From Gymnodinialimonas ceratoperidinii (GTDB taxonomy: Bacteria; Pseudomonadota; Alphaproteobacteria; Rhodobacterales; Rhodobacteraceae), in NCBI RefSeq assembly GCF_019297855.1, contig NZ_CP079194.1, positions 124,001 through 188,000 of the forward strand: DNA of 64,000 bases. The letters run 5' to 3'. The notes beneath the pieces are model-generated. The model was not told the origin of the DNA. It did no database searches and worked only from the letters and a program-made list of their open reading frames with translations. Shown here in pieces: positions 18,526 through 27,028 of this stretch (position 1 is its first letter; each line of letters opens with the position of its first letter). The position numbers and the translations under genes are program-made.

Positions 18526-19575
18526 GTGCGTGAAGATCAGATAGGGCGCGCGTTGTTGGAGTGGTATGACGCCCATGCGCGGGTTTTGCCATGGCGGGTT
18601 CCCCCCGGGTCGGGAGAAGCGGCCGATCCCTACCGGATCTGGATGAGTGAGATCATGCTGCAACAAACCACCGTGGTCACCGTGAAGGCCTATTTCGAGC
18701 GTTTCACGGCGCGCTGGCCGACGGTGGCCGATCTGGCCGCCGCGGAAGATGCCGAGGTGATGGGGGAATGGGCGGGACTGGGCTATTACGCGCGCGCCCG
18801 CAACCTACTGAAATGCGCCCGCGTCGTGGTGGCGGATCACGGCGGCAGCTTCCCGAATACGGAGGCCGAGTTGCTGACGTTGCCGGGGATCGGGCCTTAC
18901 ACGGCTGCCGCTGTCGCCTCGATCGCGTTCGACCAGCCGGCGCCGGTGATGGATGGCAATATCGAGCGCGTGATGGCGCGGCTCTTCGCCGTTGAGGCGC
19001 CCCTGCCGGGGAGCAAACCGGTCTTGAAGGCCCATGCAACCCGGCTGACGCCTGCAGAGCGTCCCGGGGATCACGCGCAGGCCTTGATGGATCTTGGCGC
19101 CACGATCTGCACGCCCCGGTCTCCGGCCTGTGGGATTTGTCCGCTGATGGCGGCCTGCTTCGCACGCGCGCAGGGGATCGCGGCAGACCTCCCCCGGAAG
19201 GCGCCGAAGAAGGTCAAACCGACGCGGTTGGGCTATGTCTACGTGGCGCGGCGCGCGGATGGCGCCCTGCTGCTGGAAACGCGGCCCGAGAAGGGGCTCT
19301 TGGGCGGCATGCTGGCCTTTCCGACGTCGGAGTGGTCGGACGCTCCGGAAGAGGCGCCTCCCTTCGAGGCCGATTGGCGCGATACGGGAGTGGAGGTGCG
19401 CCATACGTTCACGCATTTCCACCTGCGTCTGACGCTACGGCAGACAGAGGCCCCCATGGACTTGGCACCGGAACGGGGTGAATTTGTGCCCGAGGCCCTA
19501 TTCAAGCCATCCTCTTTGCCTACGCTGATGCGCAAAGCCTATGACCTGAGTGAGACAGATCATGATCCCGCCTGA
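18526..19575 (+). CDS. mutY: A/G-specific adenine glycosylase
   Basis: A 349-residue base-excision repair enzyme that removes A opposite 8-oxoG. It has the HhH-GPD core (LPGIGPYTAAAVASIAF, catalytic Asp in VMDGNIERVM), the 4Fe-4S ligands C195, C202, C205 and C211 (spacing C-x6-C-x2-C-x5-C), and a C-terminal MutT-like domain that reads 8-oxoG (HTFTHFHLRL). The start is GTG. It overlaps the alkB start by 14 bases or more. Confidence 0.95.
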   Translation: MREDQIGRALLEWYDAHARVLPWRVPPGSGEAADPYRIWMSEIMLQQTTVVTVKAYFERFTARWPTVADLAAAEDAEVMGEWAGLGYYARARNLLKCARVVVADHGGSFPNTEAELLTLPGIGPYTAAAVASIAFDQPAPVMDGNIERVMARLFAVEAPLPGSKPVLKAHATRLTPAERPGDHAQALMDLGATICTPRSPACGICPLMAACFARAQGIAADLPRKAPKKVKPTRLGYVYVARRADGALLLETRPEKGLLGGMLAFPTSEWSDAPEEAPPFEADWRDTGVEVRHTFTHFHLRLTLRQTEAPMDLAPERGEFVPEALFKPSSLPTLMRKAYDLSETDHDPA

Positions 19576-20695
19576 CACCGTCTCGAGCTTCCAACGGGCG
19601 CTTCCGTTCTGGGCCAGCCTCGCGTTGATCCCGCTGATCGCGGTTCTGGCAACCTTGGGCGGCTGGTGGTTGCTTGGCATCCCCTTGGCGACATGGTGGC
19701 TGTTCGCGGTTCTGGACCAGGTGACCGGGCTGGAGTTGGAGAACGCCGATCCCGACACGCCGGATGCGCAGCTGTTCTGGTACCGGGCGATCACCCTGCT
19801 CTGGCCGCCGCTGCAATTTGCGACGCTCTTCGGCGTGATCTTTTACGCCGTGCGCGCCGAGCATCTGAGCGGCATCGAGATTGCCGGGCTGACCTTCGGC
19901 ATGGGTGTGTTGAGCGGCACGATCGGGATCAATTATGCGCATGAACTGATGCACCAATCCTCCAAGTTGGAGCGCTGGTTGGCGGATCTGCTGCTCGCCA
20001 GCGTGTTGTATTCCCACTTCCGGTCCGAGCATCTGCTGGTTCATCACCGCTATGTCGGCACCGGGCGCGATCCGGTGACGGCGCGGTACAACGAAGGTTT
20101 CCACCGGTTCTTTCCGCGCGTGCTCCGGCAATCCTACGGCTCGTCCTGGCGGGCCGAGGTGGCGATGCTGGCGCGAAAAGGGCTCTCGCCACTGGATGGG
20201 GGAAACCCGTTCTGGCGCTATTTGGCGTTGCAGGCGGGGTTCTTGCTGGTTGCGTTTTTGCTTGGCGGGTGGGTCGGGCTGGCGATGTTCCTGGGGCAGG
20301 CCTTCACGGCCATCTGGCAGTTGGAACTGACCAATTACATCGAGCATTACGGGCTGACCCGAAAGCATTTGGGCGGTGGAAAATACGAGCATGTGCGCCC
20401 GCGGCACTCCTGGAACGCGGCGCATAAGGCCTCGAACTGGTTGCTGATCAACCTGCAGCGGCATTCGGATCATCACTACAAGCCGGACCGTCGGTTTCCG
20501 CTGTTGCAGAATTATACCGAGGCCGATGCACCGCAGTTTCCCTATGGCTACCCGGTGATGACCGCCTGCGCGATGGTGCCTCCGCTGTGGAAGCGGGTGA
20601 TGAACCCGCGGGTGAAGCGGTGGCGGGCGATGTATTACCCGGAAATCACCGAGTGGCAGCCCTACAACAAGCTGACCCATCCGGCGCCGCGCTAG
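19562..20695 (+). CDS. alkB: Alkane 1-monooxygenase (AlkB-type membrane di-iron enzyme)
   Basis: A 377-residue integral membrane hydroxylase acting on the terminal carbon of medium-chain alkanes with a rubredoxin electron donor. All His clusters are seen: HELMH (about 127-131), EHLLVHHRYV, NYIEHYG and LQRHSDHHYKP. Several hydrophobic helices lie in the N-terminal half. No rubredoxin or regulator gene is adjacent, so donors must be encoded elsewhere. ATG 19562 was preferred; a GTG four codons upstream is possible. The second box reads EHLLVHH where many AlkB have EHxxGHH. Confidence 0.9.
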   Translation: MIPPDTVSSFQRALPFWASLALIPLIAVLATLGGWWLLGIPLATWWLFAVLDQVTGLELENADPDTPDAQLFWYRAITLLWPPLQFATLFGVIFYAVRAEHLSGIEIAGLTFGMGVLSGTIGINYAHELMHQSSKLERWLADLLLASVLYSHFRSEHLLVHHRYVGTGRDPVTARYNEGFHRFFPRVLRQSYGSSWRAEVAMLARKGLSPLDGGNPFWRYLALQAGFLLVAFLLGGWVGLAMFLGQAFTAIWQLELTNYIEHYGLTRKHLGGGKYEHVRPRHSWNAAHKASNWLLINLQRHSDHHYKPDRRFPLLQNYTEADAPQFPYGYPVMTACAMVPPLWKRVMNPRVKRWRAMYYPEITEWQPYNKLTHPAPR

Positions 20696-20734
20696 CACGG
20701 GCACCGGGGCGCCCGGCGAGGCCGGTCGCGCAGC

Positions 20735-20787
20735 GGGGGATGTCATCCCCCGGACCCCCTGAGAGTTGTATGGCCAAGATGAAGGGG
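20735..20787 (+). repeat. Dispersed intergenic element, copy 3
   Basis: Palindrome GGGGGATGTCATCCCCC (20735-20751), a C-rich spacer, then GAGAGTTGTATGGCCAAGATGAAGG, nearly identical in its tail to copy 1. It lies between the alkB stop and the stop of a convergent gene. Confidence 0.65.
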
Positions 20788-20813
20788 AGCCGGTGCGTGA
20801 GGCCAGCGCGGCG

Positions 20814-21452
20814 TTATCTTTGCAGGGCCGGGGTTTGGTGGATGTGGCTGCCCTCTTCCGCCGCCGTAACGAGGAAATCCGCCACATCGGCGCGGTTGAT
20901 GAGACCGTTGCGCCATGTCTCCTTCTCGACCAGCACCTTGTAGGCGTTGGATTTGCGGTTGTCGGACAGGATGCCGGGGCGGGCGATGGTCCAGTCCAGG
21001 GTGCTGTCGCGGATGAGTTTCTCCTGCAGGTCCTTGTCCGCGTAGGCGCGTCCGAGGAGTGCTTTCTGGGTGAGCCTTTCGGGGGTGGAGAGTTTCTCGG
21101 CGCTATCGCCTGCGCCGAAGCCCGTGACCGTGAGCAGGCGCTTGATGTCGGCCGCCTCCATCGCTGCGATCAGGACCCGCGTGGCGTCTGAGAAGAGGGT
21201 CGTAGGCTTCAGGACGCGCATGTCCTTGGGCACGCCGAGGGTGAGGATGACGGCCTCGACCCCTTCGGTCGCGCGGGCCACGTCGGCGGGGTCCGTGGCG
21301 TCGCCATCGAGAACGGTGAGCGCTTCGGGCGCGTCTGTGAAGGTCTGGCTGGCGGAGCGCGACATGGCGGTGACCGTGTGGCCTCGCTCCAGCGATTCTT
21401 CGACCACCTTGCGGCCAATACCGCGGCTTGCACCGATTACGGACAGTTTCAT
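20814..21452 (-). CDS. NAD(P)-binding (NmrA/atypical SDR-like) protein
   Basis: A 212-residue atypical SDR of the NAD(P)H-binding group. The N-terminal motif is KLSVIGASRGIGRKVVEE, with later DWTIARPGIL typical of this class. It lacks the classical YxxxK, as usual for regulatory or flavin-reductase-like members, so no substrate can be given. The ATG at 21452 follows AGGAGG at ideal spacing, preferred over a GTG three codons upstream. Confidence 0.82.
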   Translation of the reverse strand: MKLSVIGASRGIGRKVVEESLERGHTVTAMSRSASQTFTDAPEALTVLDGDATDPADVARATEGVEAVILTLGVPKDMRVLKPTTLFSDATRVLIAAMEAADIKRLLTVTGFGAGDSAEKLSTPERLTQKALLGRAYADKDLQEKLIRDSTLDWTIARPGILSDNRKSNAYKVLVEKETWRNGLINRADVADFLVTAAEEGSHIHQTPALQR

Positions 21453-21542
21453 GGGCGTCACCTCCTGTTCCCTTAGATAGGGTCGCGCGGGGCTCCGCCA
21501 ACGGGAAATCGCGGAGGGCGCGCGTCGCGCGGGTGCTGAACG

Positions 21543-21616
21543 CGAAAAGACCCGCCGGTACCAGACCGACGGGCAGAGTTGGCCCGCGCGGCCATCACCT
21601 GGTCACACGCGCGGGC
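21543..21616 (-). terminator. Tandem hairpins 3' of ccrM, the second a likely terminator
   Basis: Reading on the minus strand, a 9-bp stem (21608-21616 with 21582-21590) is followed by a second stem (CCCG-CGGT with ACCG-CGGG, between 21573 and 21551) and TCTTTTC. They lie 72-140 bases past the ccrM stop. Confidence 0.6.
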
Positions 21617-21687
21617 GGCAAGGTTTCGTGCCAGACGCAAGGCGCGCGCATGATGCGCCCCACGTATGGTGTTCCTTGAAGGGGAGG

Positions 21688-22824
<1,137 letters not shown>

Positions 22825-22844
22825 TCATTTCTTATTGAGGCTAG

Positions 22845-22885
22845 AATCCACGAAGAGGGATTCCCGGTCAATTTGCATCGAATCC
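22845..22885 (-). promoter_or_regulatory. Cluster of three GANTC sites upstream of ccrM
   Basis: GANTC at 22845-22849, 22860-22864 and 22881-22885, all in the 107 bases between ccrM and rnhB. In Caulobacter, GANTC sites in the ccrM promoter make its transcription sensitive to methylation state; the same feedback is inferred here. Confidence 0.6.
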
Positions 22886-22898
22886 AACCGGTACGATT

Positions 22899-23498
22899 TT
22901 ATCCACACAACATCTTGCGGATGGGCGCAAAACTACGTCGGTGATGAGGCGTGACCCCTAGATGATGTAGGCCGTCGCTGTGTTTCGCGGTGCCATACCC
23001 CATATTTGTGTCCCAACCGTAACCCGGATGCATCACCGCAAGCTCTTTCATCAAGCTGTCTCGCCGCACTTTGGCCACAATTGACGCCGCCGCGATCGAG
23101 ACCGACAGCGCGTCGCCCTTCACGACACAGGACGAGGCGCAAGACAGACCCGAGGGCGTCGCATTGCCATCGATCAAGGCGTGGGACGGCGTGGTCTTCA
23201 GGCCGGAAATCGCGCGGCTCATGGCGAGGAAGGTGGCTTGGCGGATGTTCAGTGCATCGATTTCTTCGACCGAGGCCCACCCGACCGAGACCTCTGCGCA
23301 ATCCAGAAGCATCTGCGCCAGCGCATCGCGCCGCGCCTGGGTCAACTTCTTGGAATCGTTGAGACCTTCAGGAATGCAATCGGGGTCTAGGACGACGGCG
23401 CAGGCCGTGACCGGACCCGCCCAAGGCCCGCGCCCCACTTCGTCGACGCCCGCCACGATGCCGCCAAGGCCTATTTCCATGCTGAAATCCGGTCCCAT
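22899..23498 (-). CDS. rnhB: Ribonuclease HII
   Basis: A 199-residue enzyme that removes ribonucleotides from DNA by cutting the RNA strand of RNA-DNA junctions. The DEVGRGPWAGPV motif supplies the first acidic residues (Asp-Glu). NDSKKLT, the later Asp in HALIDGNATP and the AAASIVAKVRRD motif are intact. The ATG at 23498 was preferred to longer in-frame extensions. It lies upstream of ccrM in the same direction, as in several Rhodobacterales. Confidence 0.95.
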   Translation of the reverse strand: MGPDFSMEIGLGGIVAGVDEVGRGPWAGPVTACAVVLDPDCIPEGLNDSKKLTQARRDALAQMLLDCAEVSVGWASVEEIDALNIRQATFLAMSRAISGLKTTPSHALIDGNATPSGLSCASSCVVKGDALSVSIAAASIVAKVRRDSLMKELAVMHPGYGWDTNMGYGTAKHSDGLHHLGVTPHHRRSFAPIRKMLCG

Positions 23499-23514
23499 AT
23501 GACTGCATTGCGAC

Positions 23515-23551
23515 AAAGAAAAAGGCGGCGCAACCCCGGGGATGCGCCGCC
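23515..23551 (-). terminator. Rho-independent terminator of the secreted-protein gene
   Basis: A 9-bp stem (23524-23532 with 23543-23551) followed on the minus strand by TTTTTC. It lies 31 bases past the stop codon at 23582 and before rnhB. Confidence 0.85.
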
Positions 23552-23581
23552 TTCGCTCTCGCTGCTCATATTCTCTCTGAC

Positions 23582-24040
23582 TTAGCCTTGGGTCCAGCCG
23601 TTGTTGCGCAGGCACCGCGCGCGATAGATCGTGCGATGGCCGTTGTTCGTCCAGACGCGGCGCAGGCAGTTCTGCGGCAGGAGATGCGCGTTACGGGCGT
23701 GGTTCTGCATGCAGCGCTGGCGATAGCCGCGGTACCGGCCATTGCCGTCCTGGCCCTGGATAAAGCACCGCGCCGGCGCGACGCGCTGAGCCGGCTGCGG
23801 CCGGGGCGGCTGATAGATGACGGGCGGATTGCCGCGGCTGGTATAGTTCCGGCTGCCGTGGTTCCGGCCCGCCTGGCTCAGCCCATAAAGAAGCAGCAGG
23901 CCCCCAAGGACAGCCGCGGCATCGGCGCCATTGTTGCGACCGGTCGCCGCTGCAGGAGAGGTCGAGGCCGCAATCCCTGTCAGGGCGAGCGTTACCGCCA
24001 GCAGACCGGCGGTCATGGTTCGTGAGAGGTGACGTAGCAT
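23582..24040 (-). CDS. Basic, Asn/Arg/Cys-rich secreted protein of unknown function
   Basis: A 152-residue exported protein with signal peptide MLRHLSRTMTAGLLAVTLAL (cleavage near AAA-TGR). A glycine/leucine-rich helix (AAAVLGGLLLLYGLSQAG) follows, which may be a second membrane or pilotin-like segment. The C-terminal half is basic and holds four cysteines, including RYRGYRQRCMQN and RTIYRARCLRNNGW, an imperfect duplicate of an R-Y-R-x-R-C-L/M-x-N unit. The four Cys could form two disulfides. No family was recognised. An AAGGGAA ribosome site precedes the ATG. Confidence 0.72.
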   Translation of the reverse strand: MLRHLSRTMTAGLLAVTLALTGIAASTSPAAATGRNNGADAAAVLGGLLLLYGLSQAGRNHGSRNYTSRGNPPVIYQPPRPQPAQRVAPARCFIQGQDGNGRYRGYRQRCMQNHARNAHLLPQNCLRRVWTNNGHRTIYRARCLRNNGWTQG

Positions 24041-24581
24041 CTTGTTGTTCCCTTCAATTGCTTACGTGATCAGCTTGGGTCTTGGGTCGTGGTGGGCCGG
24101 GGAGTATTCCGCCGGTCCCGGGGGGCGCACTCATTCGGCGCTTGTGGGAACAACCTTCCTCTTGCCGTTCTCGGCCATGCAATGACGGGGCCGCGCTATT
24201 GGATGAAGCCACTTCTGCTATCGGATAACGTGCCCGAATTCAGGTAGTTATCGCAGGATCGGCGATGTAAGGGCGCGCTTCGGAGGTCAGGCAGGGACCG
24301 GAGAGTTGCGCGACGGGCGCCGCTTCAAAATCCGCAACGTCGGTCACGGCGGTCGCAGAATGCCCGGACACTGGCACATCCGCACACCCTACGCGAAAGC
24401 ATCAACTTTTAACCAAATTCGAGGCAGCCATCCCCGCAAACTACCGCAAAACCACGAAAATCCGGGCTGGCTATCCGATAACATGCGCGCTGCGCGGTGC
24501 GATATTGAATGACAGGCGCGCGGCACGGCATATCGGCCCTGAAGCTGCCCCCTTTCAGCACAAACATATGAGCACTCCATT
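24041..24581. other. Intergenic region with a 17-base near-direct repeat
   Basis: 541 bases with no supported gene. It should hold divergent promoters for the secreted protein (minus) and the membrane winged-helix operon (plus). Two copies of GCTATCsGATAACrTGC (24217-24233 and 24470-24486) differ at two positions over 17 bases and may be binding sites. No tRNA or known riboswitch was seen. Confidence 0.4.
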
Positions 24582-24887
24582 ATGAACCGCACGATAAAAC
24601 GATTCCTGAAACCTCTCCTCACGGCGCTCGCCTTCTCGGTGGTCGCCGCGCCGCTCCATGCCGCCTGTTACGCAGACTATCGCGCAAGGATGGATAACCC
24701 GCTGAGACTGCATTACGGTGTGATCCAAGTGCCTGACAGCGCATGCTCCGTGTCCGACGCCTCCAGCATCGTGGCCACTCGGATTGCTGCCGAAGGCTGG
24801 ACGTTGGTGAACGTGAGCTCGGTCTTCGATGACGCGGGACTCGCGTCAAGGAGATCGGATGCAGGACAATATTTCCTCCGTTTCTGA
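24582..24887 (+). CDS. Small secreted protein, partner of the membrane winged-helix protein
   Basis: 101 residues with signal peptide MNRTIKRFLKPLLTALAFSV (cleavage near LHA-ACY). The mature part of about 74 residues includes two Cys (CYADYR..., SACSVSDAS) that could form a disulfide, and ends GQYFLRF, an aromatic C-terminus. No family is recognised. Its last 29 bases overlap the next gene, so the two are translated together, which suggests a shared task. Confidence 0.7.
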   Translation: MNRTIKRFLKPLLTALAFSVVAAPLHAACYADYRARMDNPLRLHYGVIQVPDSACSVSDASSIVATRIAAEGWTLVNVSSVFDDAGLASRRSDAGQYFLRF

Positions 24888-25560
24888 CACACGAATCGCG
24901 TCCACACGCGTCGTAAAACTTGGCATTCTGGCGGTCGTCGCGGTTCTCGTGACCTCCGCCATCTTGCTGTTCATGAACCTCCCCAACGCCGATGCCTTCA
25001 ACGAGGCGGTGGTGCAGGTGTTCGAGGTCAATGACGTCCGCGATCCCGACGCGATCGCGATGTTGGAGGTTCTGGCCCAGTCCGGCACGACGTTCTCCAA
25101 GGTTCTGGCAAGCTACCGGGCCGTCATTTTCGTCCTGATGATCTTCGCCACCGCGCTTCTGGTGGCCTGTCTCGTCTTCCTCATCACCATCATCACCCTG
25201 AACCGCCGCATGGGCGAGATCGAGCGTCAGGGCATTCAGGTCTCGTCCCTGATCCTGTCGCGGGAAGAGCGGGTCGTGCTGATCAACAACCTCGAGTTCA
25301 AGCTGACAGACGCCGCGATGGAGACCCTCTCGGTCCTTGCCGAAGCACGGCTCGACGATGACGTGCTCACCGGCGCGCAGATCGAGGCGATGGTATCCGG
25401 CAAACTGGAATCCGACGTAGACGAAGCCGCCGGCGCGACCCGGATCAAGCGCCTGCGCGACACGCTCGGCAACCAGATGGTCTCGGAGCTGCTGGTCAAG
25501 AACATCGCCCGACGCGGCTACATTCTGGCGATCGACAAAGACGTCATCAAGATGATGTAG
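24859..25560 (+). CDS. Membrane-anchored protein with C-terminal winged-helix (OmpR/PhoB-like) domain
   Basis: 233 residues. Two hydrophobic helices at about 20-40 and 88-113 flank a loop of about 47 residues (PNADAFNEAVVQVFEVNDV...). The C-terminal 90 residues resemble a Trans_reg_C winged helix: LTDAAMETLSVLAEARLDDDVLTG as the first helices, TRIKRLRDTLGN as the recognition-helix region, and NIARRGYIL as the wing. In ToxR/CadC-type regulators this domain is N-terminal; here it follows the membrane part. The ATG at 24859 has AAGGAGA at ideal spacing. DNA binding is inferred from pattern. Confidence 0.7.
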   Translation: MQDNISSVSDTRIASTRVVKLGILAVVAVLVTSAILLFMNLPNADAFNEAVVQVFEVNDVRDPDAIAMLEVLAQSGTTFSKVLASYRAVIFVLMIFATALLVACLVFLITIITLNRRMGEIERQGIQVSSLILSREERVVLINNLEFKLTDAAMETLSVLAEARLDDDVLTGAQIEAMVSGKLESDVDEAAGATRIKRLRDTLGNQMVSELLVKNIARRGYILAIDKDVIKMM

Positions 25561-26490
25561 ATGACTGACCCGGCGCCCTACCCCGGTCTGCACCCGGACC
25601 TCTGGCCCCTGGTCCGACAGATGGCCGCCGATCCGAACCCCGTGCCGGACCACCAGCGCCCGATCGAGGATCTCCGCGCCGCCGTGGCGCGTATGGAAGC
25701 AGGCCTGCCGTCGCTCGCCACCGACATCAAGACCCATGACTGGCACCTGCCGTGTCACGGTCGCGACGTGCCCCTGCGCAGCTATGAAACCGCCACTCCC
25801 CGCGCCGAGGTGATGCTCTACATGCACGGCGGCGGGTGGAGCCTCGGCACCCTGCGCGGCCATGACGAGGTCTGCGCCGATATCGCCCGCGACACCGGGA
25901 TGCGGGTCGTCAGCATCGACTACGCCCTTGCCCCCGAGCATCCCTACCCCGCAGCGCTTGACGAATGCGTCGCCGCCTTCGCGCATCTCGCATCCGGCCA
26001 ATCACCTATGAAAGAGGCGCCCGCCATCTGGCTCGGCGGTGACAGTGCGGGCGGCAACCTGGCCCTCGGCACCGCGCTGAAATGCCCTGAGGCAGTTGGC
26101 CTCTTCCTCATCTACCCCGCGACCGACCCCAGATGCGCCAGCGCCAGCTACACCACCCACGGCGAGGCACCCTACCTGACCCGTGCCATGATGCACCGGT
26201 GCTGGCGTGACTACCTCGGCGGTCATCCCCCTGATGCCTTCGCGGCTCCCGCCTCCGCCGACCTCACGCCCCTGCCGCCCGCCGTCATCCTGACCGCCGC
26301 CCTCGACCCGCTGCTCGGTGATGGAGAGCGTCTCGCCGCCGCTCTCCGCAAACAGTCCAAGCTGCACTGGTACGAGGCCGCAGAGGGCCTGATCCACGGT
26401 TTCATCCGCTGGCGCACCCAAGCGCCCGCCGCCGCAAGCGCCTTCGCCCGCGCCACGCAAGCGCTCGCCCGCGCCATGGATCACCCATAG
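25561..26490 (+). CDS. Alpha/beta hydrolase of the hormone-sensitive-lipase (family IV) type
   Basis: A 309-residue esterase/lipase. The oxyanion HGGGW lies at 89-93, the nucleophile Ser162 in GDSAG (160-164), the likely acid in LDPLLGDGE, and the His in GLIHGF. The fold and lid region match bacterial HSL esterases acting on short acyl esters. The start codon directly abuts the stop of the winged-helix gene, so it is probably in the same operon, though a functional link is not clear. Confidence 0.88.
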   Translation: MTDPAPYPGLHPDLWPLVRQMAADPNPVPDHQRPIEDLRAAVARMEAGLPSLATDIKTHDWHLPCHGRDVPLRSYETATPRAEVMLYMHGGGWSLGTLRGHDEVCADIARDTGMRVVSIDYALAPEHPYPAALDECVAAFAHLASGQSPMKEAPAIWLGGDSAGGNLALGTALKCPEAVGLFLIYPATDPRCASASYTTHGEAPYLTRAMMHRCWRDYLGGHPPDAFAAPASADLTPLPPAVILTAALDPLLGDGERLAAALRKQSKLHWYEAAEGLIHGFIRWRTQAPAAASAFARATQALARAMDHP

Positions 26491-26510
26491 AAAAAGCGGA
26501 AAGGCCTCTC

Positions 26511-26562
26511 GACCCTCCCGCATCTTCATCTTTTCACAAATACGGAAACGCTCAGGCCTCAG
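26511..26562 (-). repeat. Dispersed intergenic element, copy 4 (minus orientation)
   Basis: On the minus strand: palindromic CTGAGGCCTGAG, then CGTTTCCGTATTTGTGAAAAGATGAAG. Its tail matches copy 2 closely. It lies between the hydrolase stop and the stop of the Tat peptide gene. Confidence 0.6.
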
Positions 26563-26574
26563 CCTGCGCGGAGA

Positions 26575-26865
26575 TCAGCAGTAAGGCGCACCGCGACCCG
26601 CGCCAACCGCGTCCGTTCCAAGCGACCCGTTGTCGGCATCGGTGATCCCGGTGGAATATCCACCGCTGCCCCGGCCACAACCTGCAAGGTCCGTCCAGGA
26701 CCCGTTGTCGCTGTCCGTCGTCTGCGCCTTGGCGCCCGATGGGATCAGGGCCGCGCCGACGCCGGCGGCGCCCATCACACCCAGAACCGTGCGGCGGCTC
26801 GTGGGGTGATCAGTCGTGATCTCGGCGTCAGTGAGGGTCTTCTTTTTCGTCTCGTCGCTGGACAT
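26575..26865 (-). CDS. Tat-exported small protein with duplicated D-x-D-N-G-S motif
   Basis: 96 residues. The leader carries a twin-arginine motif SRRTVLG (RR at 24-25), a hydrophobic stretch and AKA cleavage site (about 45-47). The mature part of about 48 residues holds two related units, DSDNGSWTDLAGCGRG (51-66) and DADNGSLGTDAVGAGRG (76-92), and ends in Tyr-Cys; Cys63 and Cys96 could pair. The D-x-D-N-G-S-x-x-D pattern resembles a Ca-binding loop but could equally be a modification substrate. AAGGA precedes the ATG. No family name is assigned. Confidence 0.75.
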   Translation of the reverse strand: MSSDETKKKTLTDAEITTDHPTSRRTVLGVMGAAGVGAALIPSGAKAQTTDSDNGSWTDLAGCGRGSGGYSTGITDADNGSLGTDAVGAGRGAPYC

Positions 26866-27028
26866 CAGGATAATTCCTTAAAAGTGCTCTGGCTACATGC
26901 TCGGAAAATCTGCCCGATCCTCGACAACCAGTCAATGGATTTGAACTGACAGGACGCAGGACGATTGATCCCCGCGCCGCTCCGTGCTCAGACTGTTTCC
27001 ACATAGTTTTCCAGCACATGGGCGCCAG

